Part shown: piece by piece, positions 35,974 through 45,088 of the stretch | Layout: each line of letters begins with the position of its first letter | How positions within the stretch are numbered: the first letter of the stretch is position 1 | Source: Thiomicrorhabdus sp. Milos-T2 | GTDB taxonomy: Bacteria; Pseudomonadota; Gammaproteobacteria; Thiomicrospirales; Thiomicrospiraceae | Reading direction: 5' to 3' | Length of the DNA stretch: 64,000 nt | Assembly (NCBI RefSeq): GCF_000702325.1 | Contig: NZ_KL370891.1 | Coordinates: 186,001 to 250,000, forward strand | Program-made: the position numbers and the translations under genes | Notes under the pieces: generated by a model | What the model saw: only the letters and a program-made list of their open reading frames with translations | Told to the model about the DNA's origin: nothing | Databases searched by the model: none

Positions 35974-36849
35974 ATGAATACTCCAGAAATATATAACTTT
36001 GAAGTTACTCAAAATAATTTCAACTCAATAGCACTAATGAACTCATACAAATTGCCCGTTTTTACGCTCTTTATGAGTCCAAGCATAGGTAATTGTGTAA
36101 GCTTAGAAAAGTCATTAGGAACCTATGCAAAAGAATTTGCTGGTAAATTTATATTGGCACGTGTTGATGTTGATATGAGTCCTGAACTACGTGATGAATA
36201 TGAAATTAAAAATGTCCCAACAATAAAGGTTATTAAAAATGGTGATACCGTTCATCAAGAAATTGGGATGTTAAATGAAGATGAACTCTCTGATCTCTTC
36301 AAAACATTTGATATCTACCGTGTCTCAGATAACTTAAGACAGCAAGCTCGTGATGCACATATAAATGGTAATACAACCGAGGCAATCAAACTACTAACGC
36401 AAGCTATTCAAGAAGATCCTAGTAGCACTCATGTTGCCTTAGATATGATACAAATCTTGTTAGATATTAATGTGGTTGACCAAGCTAAATCGCTGTTTAA
36501 TAAATTACCTGATAGTGCAAAGGATTCTGATATCGGTAAATCGATTATTGGGCAGATAACTTTTAAAGATTTAGCTAACAACACAGAAGGGTTACTTGCT
36601 TTAGTTAATAAAGTTCAAGCGAATCCAATGGATTTTGATGCTAGATTTGACTTAGCGGTATGTTATGTTGCAGAACACGCGTATGAAGAAGCGTTAAATC
36701 AAGTATTTGAGATTTTGGATAATGAACATACTTATCGTGAAGGCGCTGCGCAAGAATTATCGGTGAGTATTATCAATATGCTTGAAGCTAATGAACCTGA
36801 GTTGGCTAAAGAGGCACGCAGAGTGTTAAGTAATATGATTTCACAATAA
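35974..36849 (+). CDS. CnoX/YbbN-like thioredoxin-TPR protein (holdase/co-chaperone type)
   Basis: The 291-residue protein has an N-terminal thioredoxin fold (about 10-110) with LARVDVDMSPELRDEYEIKN followed by the cis-Pro segment VPTIKVIKNGD. A tetratricopeptide-like helical C-terminal half covers about 120-285. The usual WCGPC site is changed to SIGNC, so only the second Cys remains. Escherichia coli CnoX (YbbN) likewise lacks a normal CXXC and binds unfolding proteins for GroEL and DnaK. A chaperone role is therefore more likely than redox catalysis; that is inference. It has its own terminator and follows the Calvin gene run, where RuBisCO assembly by GroEL would be a natural client. Confidence 0.75.
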   Translation: MNTPEIYNFEVTQNNFNSIALMNSYKLPVFTLFMSPSIGNCVSLEKSLGTYAKEFAGKFILARVDVDMSPELRDEYEIKNVPTIKVIKNGDTVHQEIGMLNEDELSDLFKTFDIYRVSDNLRQQARDAHINGNTTEAIKLLTQAIQEDPSSTHVALDMIQILLDINVVDQAKSLFNKLPDSAKDSDIGKSIIGQITFKDLANNTEGLLALVNKVQANPMDFDARFDLAVCYVAEHAYEEALNQVFEILDNEHTYREGAAQELSVSIINMLEANEPELAKEARRVLSNMISQ

Positions 36850-36883
36850 CTAAAATTGAGTCATTTAATAAACTTTAAACTGT

Positions 36884-36909
36884 AAAAAGGGCGGATAACC
36901 GCCCTTTTT
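36884..36909 (+). terminator. Rho-independent terminator after the CnoX-like gene
   Basis: AAAAAGGGCGG, loop ATAA and CCGCCCTTTTT, 34 bases after the stop. Confidence 0.92.
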
Positions 36910-36939
36910 GATATTTATGTAATAGGTTTAATATTAACT

Positions 36940-37401
36940 GTAAAAGCTTAGATTTAATTAGACATTGAAGTGACCCTAATAAGTTGACACTTCACAGTAC
37001 AGCGATTGAGAAGCCTTTTAAAATATTACGCCTTTGCCTTAAATTTTATCACTCAGGCTTCCCGTTACTTTTTGCAATTTGGCAAAAAAGTAACCAAACG
37101 AAGAACTTGGCTGTAGAGCCAAGAAAAAACAAACCCCGCTCCATAAATGAGCAAGTTCTAAGTTTGTGAACTGAAAACGCTGAACTCGCTGGTGCCCCGT
37201 AGGAAATGCCCTTGGGGTACTCAAACAGCAGCGTTTTTTTACCGTTCACTACGCTAAGAACCTTGCACCATTTATTACAAGGGGACTTAAGGCGTTTGCC
37301 CAAGCTTCAATAATAAGCATCACAAGAATGAAAATAACTCAAATCTGATAATGAATTTTGATCAAGTTAAGTTAGTAATTAACTGGTGTCTTGTCAGATT
37401 A
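36940..37401 (-). repeat. Long structured repeat R, copy 3, carrying nested insertions
   Basis: Inverted relative to copies 1 and 2. It shares both outer ends with copy 1, including AATCTGACAAGACACCAGTT-type sequence at its right end. Two extra stretches are absent from the other copies: about 32 bp near 36964-36995 resembling an IS3-type end, and a 29-bp GC-rich hairpin at 37191-37219. Small open frames here are not conserved among copies. No gene is seen in the gap 36850-37437. Confidence 0.82.
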
Positions 37402-37437
37402 ATTATAATTATTTAGATAGTAACAAAATGGCCTCCA

Positions 37438-38001
37438 TTAAACGTAATCGCTATCGTCTAAATTTTCCATATCGGTACTACTAAAACGACAGACGTTAAC
37501 GCTTATGTAATCGTCATAAGCACTCCCTGAGCTTACCCAGTTCTTAACTTTATTTTCGATAGCTTGAGGTAGAACCTTTTCACTCAGCACTAAACAGAAC
37601 CCGTATTTAAAGCGAGGGCTTTCGGCCGTCTCAATAACCACTTCGCTCTCATTTACAAATAGTTTAACCGATGCTTCTTGACCCGGCATAGTGACAAAAG
37701 CTGCCGCACCATGCTGTTTAATCAGTTGAGTGAGCTGATTGTTAAAGTACATTTTGCTTAAAGGATTGTGCTGGTAGTATTCTTGAATTAAATCTTCAGC
37801 TCGGCCGATTAAAGAGGTCTTCAACGCATCAATAGAATCAAAGCTTTCTTCACCCAGTTCAAAAATGACATAAGCTTGCTGTGATTTGCCTAATGTTAAA
37901 GATTTATCTTCAAATATGATTAAGGCCGCCCCCTCTAAAATTTCTTGGTAGTCCTCATCTGAGAACTCTTTTAAGGCTTGTTTGAACTGATCTGCGTTCA
38001 T
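37438..38001 (-). CDS. Hypothetical protein, 187 residues
   Basis: I do not recognise this family. The protein is acidic, predicted soluble, without signal peptide or membrane segments. It starts MNADQFKQALKEFSDEDYQEI and has a possible ferredoxin-like or alpha/beta centre (YVIFELGEESFDSIDALKTSL). There are two cysteines (GFCLVL and NVCRFS) and an acidic tail, MENLDDSDYV. It lies downstream of cbbO on the same strand but beyond a terminator, so it is probably a separate unit. The intact frame and typical codon use support a real gene. Confidence 0.6.
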   Translation of the reverse strand: MNADQFKQALKEFSDEDYQEILEGAALIIFEDKSLTLGKSQQAYVIFELGEESFDSIDALKTSLIGRAEDLIQEYYQHNPLSKMYFNNQLTQLIKQHGAAAFVTMPGQEASVKLFVNESEVVIETAESPRFKYGFCLVLSEKVLPQAIENKVKNWVSSGSAYDDYISVNVCRFSSTDMENLDDSDYV

Positions 38002-38044
38002 TATCTAATCCTATTGTTTAAGTGTTTGATTCAGTATTTTATCA

Positions 38045-38076
38045 GAGACCTTTACTGCACATTCGTGTAAAGGTCT
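38045..38076. mobile_element. Mini-element: two MITE ends joined as a hairpin
   Basis: GAGACCTTTACTGCAC and TTCGTGTAAAGGTCT lie head to head in 32 bp without the usual interior. It is probably a deletion derivative of the MITE family. Confidence 0.6.
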
Positions 38077-38092
38077 AGATGCCGTTATAAAA

Positions 38093-38123
38093 AAACCCTG
38101 GTAAGCTAACCTGACCAGGGTTT
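38093..38123 (-). terminator. Rho-independent terminator after cbbO (first set)
   Basis: On the minus strand AAACCCTGGT, an 11-base loop and ACCAGGGTTT are followed by a T run. It begins 37 bases after the cbbO stop. Confidence 0.85.
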
Positions 38124-38159
38124 GTATTTAACGCGATTAATATGCGAGTTCAAGATGAA

Positions 38160-40493
38160 TTAAGTGGTTAAATTGGCAAATAATTGAGGCAACTTTTCAG
38201 GCAGTTTCATGACATCATCAACAATGGCATAACGATTTTGCCCAAAGATATTTTGCACATATTTATCAGCATACTGGTCAATGGTTAAGCAATAGGAGTG
38301 AATGCCTTTTGATTGCAATTCTTCTACCGCTTTTTTTGCATCTTGTTTTAGATATTGACCATCTTGTTCATCAATGTCTGCTGGTTCACCATCAGTAATC
38401 ACCAATAGTAGTTTCTGTTTACTGTTTTGTTGTTCAAGATAGTGACCCGCGTGACGCATTGCCCCACCCATACGGGTAGATAATCCGCCTTGCATGCCAG
38501 CTAAGCGTGCATGAACTTCGGAATCAAATGAGTCTTCAAACTGTTTAAAACGGACGTATTGTAAATCGTGACGTCCATCAGATGAAAAACCGTGAACAGC
38601 AAACTGATCACCAATTCCATTGATCGCATGAGAAACTAATATAGCGGCTTCTTGAGTGACTTCAAGAATGGTTCTATCTGTATCAGCCACCGTTTCATTG
38701 GTGGATTCAGATAAATCTAATAGAATCACTACCGAGACCTCACGGCTACGTATCACGTTTTTCATGGTAATACGAGGGTCAGGTTCTTCTCCCATGCGGA
38801 TGGCGGTAATAGCTTCTACACAGGCATTTAAGTCTAATTCATCGCCATCTTCAATTCGACGGATGCGCTGCAGGCCAACCGCTTGTAATTTATCAACAAT
38901 TTGTTTAATACGGTGAGCAATTCCCTTATTCGCTTCTAGAATTCGATCATAAAGTTCAGGATCACCTTTTTTAGCACGACGTTCATATAACGTCACCCAA
39001 CTAGGTCGGTGTAACTGAACACGGTAATCCCATTCGTGATAGTGGTAAGGGTCTGATACAGGTTCAATCCCTTCCATTTCATTCCAGGATATACCATTGT
39101 CTTCATAAGGCATTAGTTCTGAGCCTAAAACCCAGACTTCATCATGGTCAACATCAACCAGTTCAGAATCAATTTCGTTAATCATTTCCATTACAGAGAC
39201 ATGTTTACGAACGGTTTCTTGGTAAGCAGAACCGCTGCCTTCCATTTCAGCCCACTCTTCTGAAGCCCAAACAAAACGGTTATCATCACGATAGCCAAAA
39301 CGCTGTTTATTCAACTCAGTTAATGAAACCCATTTATTGGTTGAGATGTTTAAAACGTTATGTAATAAAATCCCTAAATCCCAAGACCATTTTTCATTAT
39401 CTAAGTTATCGTCAATTTCAGCATAAAACTTATCTGCAACAATCATCAGCTGTTCATCTTGCAAATCAAATTTTGGATCCATTAATTTCAAAGCAAGTTG
39501 TTCAAGACGATAAGCGGTAGACTTAGGGTCTAAAACAATTTGGTCTTGGCTCGCTCTAATGACTTTCATCCATAGATTTTTTAGGCCAGGGAAGTCTTTA
39601 ATGGCATTGTATTCAACTCGGGCATCTTCAATGATTTCTATAAAGAACATTTGTTGAGGTGTGAGTTGCTCCATGGAAATAGCCGCTTTACTGTAGCAAA
39701 GGTGAGAAGCTAAGTGAGCTGCCATTGCTCTATAAAGCTCACCACCTTTCACATCGCCTAAATCATTAAGCGCGTCAGGTAGGTGCAAAGCCATATTTTG
39801 AAAATAGGGTTTAAAGTCTTCAAAGTCGGCTGCGGCAGGACGAATGAAAAAGTCACGAGCCCAAAATGCACGTAAATAAAAATTAATAGGGCGGTGATAA
39901 TCTATAAACAACGAGCCTTTACGCTGTTGCTGAAAAACCGCTTTAGAATCTTCAGACTCTAAGCCAAAATATTTGATCTGAGCAGGGAAGTTACGAGCAT
40001 GAGCTTGCGCACCCCATTGTGCCCAACGACGTAAGCCAGAAACCGTCAGCTTAGTCATCATCTCATCCATGTTTCCAAGCATTGGACGCATTCCGCGTGG
40101 TGTCTTAGAACCAATTTGATAAATCAAAGCTAGGTATTGTCTTGTTAAATCAATATCGTTCGTTTTTTCTGCAATAGTAGGTAACGAGTTTAAAACAAGG
40201 GCAATAACTTCACCTGAAGTAACTGAAGAGAGCTTCATTACGTTCTCATGAATATCATCCAAAATCTCATCTTCTACTTTTGCAATGACTTGTGGAATGG
40301 CTTCAAGATAACTAATAACCACCTCTTGACCTTTACCTAGATAGGCAATCGCATTGGCATTGTCTAACCACTCTTCACGAGAGTGCTCGTTCATGTAGTG
40401 AGAGGCTTCTTGGATCAGAGCATCCAGTGTCTCCTCTAGTTGGGGGACACTTTTGATCAATGATTGTTTAACTTCTTCTAGATCAAAACTCAT
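38160..40493 (-). CDS. cbbO: CbbO, von Willebrand A-domain RuBisCO activase component (form I set)
   Basis: CbbO acts with the AAA+ protein CbbQ to remove inhibitory sugar phosphates from RuBisCO. CbbO binds the RuBisCO edge while CbbQ supplies ATP hydrolysis. The 777-residue length fits. The long N-terminal region (about 1-560) is the CbbO-specific part. A C-terminal VWA domain (about 590-770) has the metal site VVILLDLSESTNET, the GGLSTRMGGAMRHAG threonine region and LLVITDGEPADIDE. A MITE and a mini-element separate it from cbbQ. The gene order cbbL-cbbS-cbbQ-cbbO fits a non-carboxysomal form IA enzyme. Confidence 0.92.
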   Translation of the reverse strand: MSFDLEEVKQSLIKSVPQLEETLDALIQEASHYMNEHSREEWLDNANAIAYLGKGQEVVISYLEAIPQVIAKVEDEILDDIHENVMKLSSVTSGEVIALVLNSLPTIAEKTNDIDLTRQYLALIYQIGSKTPRGMRPMLGNMDEMMTKLTVSGLRRWAQWGAQAHARNFPAQIKYFGLESEDSKAVFQQQRKGSLFIDYHRPINFYLRAFWARDFFIRPAAADFEDFKPYFQNMALHLPDALNDLGDVKGGELYRAMAAHLASHLCYSKAAISMEQLTPQQMFFIEIIEDARVEYNAIKDFPGLKNLWMKVIRASQDQIVLDPKSTAYRLEQLALKLMDPKFDLQDEQLMIVADKFYAEIDDNLDNEKWSWDLGILLHNVLNISTNKWVSLTELNKQRFGYRDDNRFVWASEEWAEMEGSGSAYQETVRKHVSVMEMINEIDSELVDVDHDEVWVLGSELMPYEDNGISWNEMEGIEPVSDPYHYHEWDYRVQLHRPSWVTLYERRAKKGDPELYDRILEANKGIAHRIKQIVDKLQAVGLQRIRRIEDGDELDLNACVEAITAIRMGEEPDPRITMKNVIRSREVSVVILLDLSESTNETVADTDRTILEVTQEAAILVSHAINGIGDQFAVHGFSSDGRHDLQYVRFKQFEDSFDSEVHARLAGMQGGLSTRMGGAMRHAGHYLEQQNSKQKLLLVITDGEPADIDEQDGQYLKQDAKKAVEELQSKGIHSYCLTIDQYADKYVQNIFGQNRYAIVDDVMKLPEKLPQLFANLTT

Positions 40494-40508
40494 AATATTT
40501 TCCTATAT

Positions 40509-40666
40509 GAGACCTTTGCGCGAGATAGGTGCGAAAGAAAAATGAGGGAAAATTTGCCTGATTGCGGCGGAAAACGCAGGGAATAGCTAGCTATTCGCAA
40601 GTTTTTCAACAAAAATCGGGTGAATTTTAACCATTTTTAATCGTGCATACTCTCGTGCAAAGGTCT
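40509..40666 (+). mobile_element. MITE copy between cbbQ and cbbO
   Basis: Ends GAGACCTTTGCGCGAGA and CTCGTGCAAAGGTCT bound 158 bp with the standard interior (AATAGCTAGCTATT palindrome). It begins 15 bases before the cbbO start codon on the coding strand, so it lies between cbbO and its natural leader. Confidence 0.92.
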
Positions 40667-40673
40667 TTGGTAT

Positions 40674-40717
40674 GAGACCTTTGCACCCAAGGGCATAAAC
40701 ACGAGAGGAAAGGTCTC
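40674..40717. mobile_element. 44-bp mini-element next to the MITE
   Basis: GAGACCTTTGCACCCAAGGG and a GGAAAGGTCTC end enclose a short ACCCAAGGGCATAAACACGA segment also seen near 9654. With the MITE at 40509 it forms a composite flanked by ATA on both outer sides. Confidence 0.65.
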
Positions 40718-40772
40718 TATACATTTGTTTGTTTAGCAGATGGCCTTAAATACCCGTCAAATGTTGAAAAGC

Positions 40773-40784
40773 ACCAGGCCTGGT
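40773..40784. repeat. ACCAGGCCTGGT palindrome, copy 12
   Basis: Perfect copy 5 bases beyond the cbbQ stop (minus strand). Confidence 0.9.
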
Positions 40785-40788
40785 CGGT

Positions 40789-41607
40789 TTATTCAAAAAA
40801 TGTATCGACCGTTGTTAATAGCGTATCTAAAATATCGTCATCATCGGTTAATGGGGTAATTAGCGCCATAGTACAAGCCTTTTTAGGATCAACCCCTTTA
40901 TTAATTAGCTGTGCTGCATACACTAATAGACGAGTTGAGATACCTTCATCTAAACCGTGGCCTTTAAGGTTACGAGAACGTTGTGCAATTTGAACTAATT
41001 TCTCAGCAATCGCCTTATCAATCCCTGCTTCTTTGGCAACAATGTCCGCTTCGATTGACTCTTCTGGGTAGTCAAACTTAAAACCACCAAAACGCTGTTT
41101 AGTCGACTGTTTAAGGTCTTTCATCATTGACTGATAGCCCGGGTTATAAGAGATAACTAACTGAAAGTCTGGATGCGCTTCAACTAATTCGCCTTTTTTA
41201 TCCAAAGGTAAAATACGACGGTGATCTGTTAATGGGTGAATAACAACGGTGGTATCTTGACGCGCTTCAACCACTTCATCTAAATAACAAATGGCACCAA
41301 TACGTGCCGCAACCGTTAATGGGCCATCCTGCCAACGGGTACCGTTAATATCAATTAAGAAACGACCAACTAAATCAGACGCTGTCATATCTTCGTTACA
41401 AGCAACGGTAATTAATGGCTTATTTAATTTATGCGCCATATACTCAACAAAACGTGATTTACCACAACCTGTTGGCCCTTTAAGCATGATTGGCATTCTT
41501 GAAGCATAACCGGATTCAAATAGCTCAATTTCATCTGCAACAGGACGATAAAAAGGTTCATCTTTAATGATGTATTGTGATGGATCTAGTGCATTGACTT
41601 CTGACAT
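40789..41607 (-). CDS. cbbQ: CbbQ, AAA+ RuBisCO activase motor (form I set)
   Basis: A hexameric MoxR-type AAA+ ATPase that works with CbbO. Start at 41607 (MSEVNALDPSQYI) is chosen because GGAG lies 6 bases upstream; a longer frame from 41625 has no such site. The 272-residue protein has Walker A GPTGCGKSRFVE (about 44-55), Walker B AICYLDEVVEARQDT and the sensor-like VISYNPGYQSMMKDL. C-terminal KGHGLDEGISTRLLVYAA is typical of CbbQ/NorQ. MITE insertions lie both upstream (41659) and downstream (40509). Confidence 0.94.
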   Translation of the reverse strand: MSEVNALDPSQYIIKDEPFYRPVADEIELFESGYASRMPIMLKGPTGCGKSRFVEYMAHKLNKPLITVACNEDMTASDLVGRFLIDINGTRWQDGPLTVAARIGAICYLDEVVEARQDTTVVIHPLTDHRRILPLDKKGELVEAHPDFQLVISYNPGYQSMMKDLKQSTKQRFGGFKFDYPEESIEADIVAKEAGIDKAIAEKLVQIAQRSRNLKGHGLDEGISTRLLVYAAQLINKGVDPKKACTMALITPLTDDDDILDTLLTTVDTFFE

Positions 41608-41658
41608 GGGATTCTCCGTTAACATGACAAATTCAAAAAAAGAGTTTTTAAACTTTAG

Positions 41659-41817
41659 GAGACCTTTGCACGAGATAGGTGCGAAAGAAAAATGAGGAAA
41701 AATTTGCCTGATTACGGCGGAAAACGCAGGGAATAGCTAGCTATTCGCAAGGTTTCCAACAAAAATCAGGTGAATTTTAACCATTTTTATTCGTGCATAC
41801 TCTCGTGCAAAGGTCTC
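41659..41817 (+). mobile_element. MITE copy between cbbS and cbbQ
   Basis: A 159-bp canonical copy with GAGACCTTTGCACGAGA and TCTCGTGCAAAGGTCTC ends and the AATAGCTAGCTATT centre. TTA flanks both sides (one extra base counted to the element), a probable 3-bp target duplication. It lies 52 bases upstream of the cbbQ start. Confidence 0.93.
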
Positions 41818-41887
41818 TTTAGATTTGTTCACTTATTTTATGTCGTTAGTTAAAAACAAACTTAGAAATAAACAAATCTAAAGTGAA

Positions 41888-41917
41888 AGGTCGGCCAGTT
41901 TCGGGGCCAGCCGACCT
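41888..41917 (-). terminator. GC-rich stem-loop downstream of cbbS
   Basis: AGGTCGGC and GCCGACCT enclose a 14-base loop that can pair further inside. It is the only strong hairpin in the 513-base cbbS-cbbQ gap and is not followed by a long T run. It could be a partial terminator or 3'-end stabiliser setting higher cbbLS than cbbQO levels. Confidence 0.6.
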
Positions 41918-42055
41918 GTTTTACTAAATCATGAGATATAAGAGTGATTTAGCAAACCTGTTTAAGAAAGGCTTAATTTTATTTAATTAGGCATTTCTCA
42001 GAATTTGGTTAGGCTAGAAAAATAATTTCTAGCCTAATAAGATTGGTGGTTTCTC

Positions 42056-42077
42056 AACCTACCAGGCCTGGTAGGTT
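42056..42077. repeat. Extended CCAGGCCTGG palindrome (22 bp), copy 13
   Basis: AACCTACCAGG and its complement form a perfect 22-bp palindrome 44 bases beyond the cbbS stop. Confidence 0.9.
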
Positions 42078-42120
42078 AAGAAAACTCACCTGATATTAAT
42101 AATAGCGTATAACGCTGTTA

Positions 42121-42471
42121 TTACATATCACCACGCTTAATAAGCATGTTAGCACCTTGAGACTGTGAAAAGTTATCATAACCAATCAAACGAACGTGGT
42201 TGTTTGGGTTAGCTTTGATACACAAATCAACTTCAGCCAATACTGCGTCTGCAGAAGTTTCACCGAACATCGGTAGTTTCCACATATACCAGAAGTAGTC
42301 GAAAGCACGCTCAGGTTCTGAGTGTTCAATCGCAGGGTTCCAACCTTGGTCAATGATGTACTGAACTTGGGCTTTAACCTGCTCAGCATCCATTGTAGGA
42401 AGGTATGAAAACGTTTCTGCCTTACGTGACTTAGGATCTGAAACGCGTGAAGGGTAATCTTGAATACTCAT
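42121..42471 (-). CDS. cbbS: RuBisCO small subunit, form I
   Basis: The 116-residue small subunit caps the CbbL octamer. Family features are [20 protein letters not shown] at the N terminus, [14 protein letters not shown] in the middle and [14 protein letters not shown] near the C terminus. It follows cbbL by 22 bases with its own ribosome site and is certainly co-transcribed. The length fits form IA enzymes. No carboxysome shell genes are near, so the L8S8 enzyme is probably cytosolic. Confidence 0.96.
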   Translation of the reverse strand: MSIQDYPSRVSDPKSRKAETFSYLPTMDAEQVKAQVQYIIDQGWNPAIEHSEPERAFDYFWYMWKLPMFGETSADAVLAEVDLCIKANPNNHVRLIGYDNFSQSQGANMLIKRGDM

Positions 42472-42493
42472 TAGTATTTCTCCTAAATTTCAA

Positions 42494-43912
42494 TTACTTA
42501 TGCTTAACGTCAAGCTTATCAACTGTGTCGAATTCAAACTTGATTTCTTTCCAAGTTTCCATTGCGATCTTAAGTTCTGGGCTATCTTTAGCTGCGTTAG
42601 TAAGGATTTCTTTACCAACTTTCTCAATCTCTTTACCTTCGTTACGAGCTTGTACACAAGCTTCAAGTGCAACACGGTTAGCCGCTGCACCAGCAGCGTT
42701 ACCCCATGGGTGGCCTAAAGTACCACCACCGAACTGAAGAACTGAGTCATCACCGAAGATAGAAACTAACGCTGGCATGTGCCATACGTGAATACCACCA
42801 GATGCAACTGGAATAACACCAGGCATCGCACCAAAGTCTTGGTCAAACATGATTCCACGTGAACGATCTTCTGGGATGAATGAATCACGCATGATATCAA
42901 TCCAACCTAGAGTTGCTTCACGGTCACCTTCTAACTTACCTACAACCGTACCTGAGTGTAAGTGATCACCACCAGATAAACGAAGTGCTTTAGTTAGTAC
43001 ACGGAAGTGAATACCGTGATGCGGGTTACGGTCAATTACCCCGTGCATTGCACGGTGAATGTGTAACAACAGACCGTTCTTACGGCAGTAATTAGCAAGA
43101 CCAGTGTTAGCAGTGAAACCACCTGTTAGGTAATCGTGCATGATAATCGGCGCACCGATTTCTTTAGCGTACTCTGCACGCTCATACATCTCTTCTGGCG
43201 TACCTGCAGTTACGTTTAAATAGTGACCTTTACGTTCACCGGTTTCAGCTTCTGCTTTATTGATTGCATCTTGACAGAAAGAGAAACGATCTCTCCAGCG
43301 CATGAATGGCTGTGAAGTTACGTTTTCATCATCTTTCGTGAAATCTAAACCACCACGAAGACACTCATATACAGCACGACCGTAGTTTTTAGCAGAAAGA
43401 CCAAGCTTAGGTTTGATAGTACAACCTAACATTGGACGACCATACTTATCCATCTTGTCACGTTCTACTTGAATACCGTTTGGTGGCCCACCACAAGTCA
43501 TAACGTAAGCTAGTGGGAAACGGACATCTTCAAGACGACAAGCACGAAGTGCTTTAAATCCGAATACGTTACCAACTAATGAAGTCATTACAGATACGAC
43601 TGAACCTTCTTCAAATAAGTCAATTGGGTATGCAATGAAAGCGTAGAAACAAGTATCGTCACCAGGAACGTCTTCAATTCTATACGCACGACCTTTATAA
43701 TAGTCAAGGTCTGTTAATAAGTCAGTCCATACAGTTGTCCATGTACCCGTTGAAGATTCAGCGGCAACAGCTGCTGCAAGTTCTTCACGAGGAACACCAT
43801 CCTGTGGGATTAATTTAAAACATGCTAGAAAATCTGAGTCTTTTGGCTCGTAATCTGGCATCCAATAAGTTTCGCGGTATTCTTTTACACCGGCATTGTA
43901 AGTCTTAGCCAT
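42494..43912 (-). CDS. cbbL: RuBisCO large subunit, form IA (non-carboxysomal, IAq type)
   Basis: It carboxylates ribulose 1,5-bisphosphate to two 3-phosphoglycerates. The 472-residue protein has all key sites: the catalytic Lys in [11 protein letters not shown] (about 172), the carbamylated Lys in [10 protein letters not shown] (about 200), [21 protein letters not shown] (loop 6) and [13 protein letters not shown]. The sequence type and adjacent cbbQO point to the IAq branch. Its promoter faces a divergent cbbR, with a likely operator at 44042-44056. The codon bias is that of very highly expressed genes. Confidence 0.97.
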   Translation of the reverse strand: MAKTYNAGVKEYRETYWMPDYEPKDSDFLACFKLIPQDGVPREELAAAVAAESSTGTWTTVWTDLLTDLDYYKGRAYRIEDVPGDDTCFYAFIAYPIDLFEEGSVVSVMTSLVGNVFGFKALRACRLEDVRFPLAYVMTCGGPPNGIQVERDKMDKYGRPMLGCTIKPKLGLSAKNYGRAVYECLRGGLDFTKDDENVTSQPFMRWRDRFSFCQDAINKAEAETGERKGHYLNVTAGTPEEMYERAEYAKEIGAPIIMHDYLTGGFTANTGLANYCRKNGLLLHIHRAMHGVIDRNPHHGIHFRVLTKALRLSGGDHLHSGTVVGKLEGDREATLGWIDIMRDSFIPEDRSRGIMFDQDFGAMPGVIPVASGGIHVWHMPALVSIFGDDSVLQFGGGTLGHPWGNAAGAAANRVALEACVQARNEGKEIEKVGKEILTNAAKDSPELKIAMETWKEIKFEFDTVDKLDVKHK

Positions 43913-44001
43913 GTTCTACCTCATTTGGTTTAAATAAAACTTTAAAAATCTGAAATTGGGTTGTGATTTGATAAACGCCCCGTCGTTTTCAGTTGTTGCC
44001 C

Positions 44002-44030
44002 ATGTTATCCAGAATTTTGCAATCTGACAA
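44002..44030 (-). promoter_or_regulatory. cbbLS promoter
   Basis: On the minus strand TTGTCA (44030-44025) and TAACAT (44007-44002) are 17 bp apart. This places the start of transcription about 85 bases before the cbbL ATG. Confidence 0.6.
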
Positions 44031-44041
44031 TCCATCAACTC

Positions 44042-44056
44042 TTATGTAAATCATAA
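44042..44056. promoter_or_regulatory. Putative CbbR operator between cbbL and cbbR
   Basis: TTATG-TAAAT-CATAA is a perfect interrupted palindrome containing the T-N11-A pattern of LysR-type sites. It lies 12 bp upstream of the cbbL -35 box. A TATAAT at 44066-44071 facing cbbR is just beyond it, so the same site could autoregulate cbbR. Confidence 0.6.
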
Positions 44057-44117
44057 ACAAATGGTTATAATGCTAAGTCAAAATCACGTGTTTAGGTAGC
44101 AAACAGGGTCATTACTT

Positions 44118-45044
44118 ATGAATAATTTAAACGTTACAGCCCAGCAAATACGCATATTTGAGGCGGTTGCTAGAAATCAAAGTTACACAAAAGCAGCTGA
44201 AGAACTACACCTTTCACAACCGGCAGTTTCTATTCAAGTTAAACGTCTTGAAGAGAATAATGAAGTGAAATTAATTGAGGTTGTGGGTAAAAAGTTGTTT
44301 TTAACTCGACCTGGTGAACGTATGTACAAAAGTTGCCAGCGAATCCTTGAAGAGCTTCAAGACTTAAATGCACATATTAAATCTGAGCAGGCGAGAGTGG
44401 ATGGTGAGCTTAAGATTGCGGTGGTTACCCCTGCAAAATATTTCATTCCATATATCTTAAAAGCCTTTTTAAATCGTTATCCTGAAGTTAAGCCGGTTAT
44501 CACCGTGATTAATCGTCGCCGTATCTTAGATGAACTCAAGCAGAATCAATATGATTTATCTATTATGGGCCGGGTTCCAGAAAATTTAAGTATGGAGGCA
44601 TTTGCCTTCTTTAAAAATGAATTAGTGGTTGCGGCTCCGCCTAAGCATCGTTTATCTAAAGAGAAAAAAATACCGATTAGTGACTTAGTGAATGAAAAAT
44701 TCTTAATGAGAGAAAAAGGCTCAGGTATTCGTGATTCAGCAATGGCATTATTTGAAGAAAATGGTGTCAAAATTCAACCCTACATGGAATTGGGTAGTAC
44801 CGAGAGTACTAAACAAGCTGTTATGGCAGGCCTGGGTATATCAGTGCTACCTAAACAAGCGATTCGTTTAGAAACACGTTACCGACATATAGATATCTTA
44901 GACGTAGAAGGCTTTCCGCTTATGCGAGATTGGTATGTGGCTAAAATGACAGGTAAAGCTTTAACACCTGCTGCGGATGCCTTTTTAGATTTTTTAAAGA
45001 CCGTTGATATTAATAAACTATTAGTTATGTCTGATACACGTTAG
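44118..45044 (+). CDS. cbbR: CbbR-type LysR regulator, divergent from cbbL
   Basis: The 308-residue protein has a LysR winged helix (about 1-65: QQIRIFEAVARNQSYTKAAE, LHLSQPAVSIQVKRLE) and a periplasmic-binding-like effector domain (about 95-300). The position divergent from cbbL is the standard arrangement for CbbR. CbbR activates cbb genes in response to metabolites such as RuBP, PEP or NADPH; which one acts here is unknown. The second regulator starts 44 bases after its stop, so the two may be co-transcribed. An imperfect palindrome with a CAGGCCTG core lies inside at about 44827. Confidence 0.88.
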   Translation: MNNLNVTAQQIRIFEAVARNQSYTKAAEELHLSQPAVSIQVKRLEENNEVKLIEVVGKKLFLTRPGERMYKSCQRILEELQDLNAHIKSEQARVDGELKIAVVTPAKYFIPYILKAFLNRYPEVKPVITVINRRRILDELKQNQYDLSIMGRVPENLSMEAFAFFKNELVVAAPPKHRLSKEKKIPISDLVNEKFLMREKGSGIRDSAMALFEENGVKIQPYMELGSTESTKQAVMAGLGISVLPKQAIRLETRYRHIDILDVEGFPLMRDWYVAKMTGKALTPAADAFLDFLKTVDINKLLVMSDTR

Positions 45045-45088
45045 TGATTAATTAACTAGCATACAAATATCGAATTTTGGAATAACAA

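Noticed and set aside
37039-37303. Small open reading frames in repeat R copy 3 (and similar ones in the other copies)
   Set aside because: They are in different frames in each copy, are broken by the nested insertion, and lack ribosome sites; the repeat is conserved as DNA, not as protein.
44827-44836. CAGGCCTG in the first cbbR gene (and similar ones at 1241, 2643, 61563, 62994) as further palindrome copies
   Set aside because: Only the 8-bp core matches and the flanks do not complete CCAGGCCTGG; they may be chance or decayed copies, so they are not counted.
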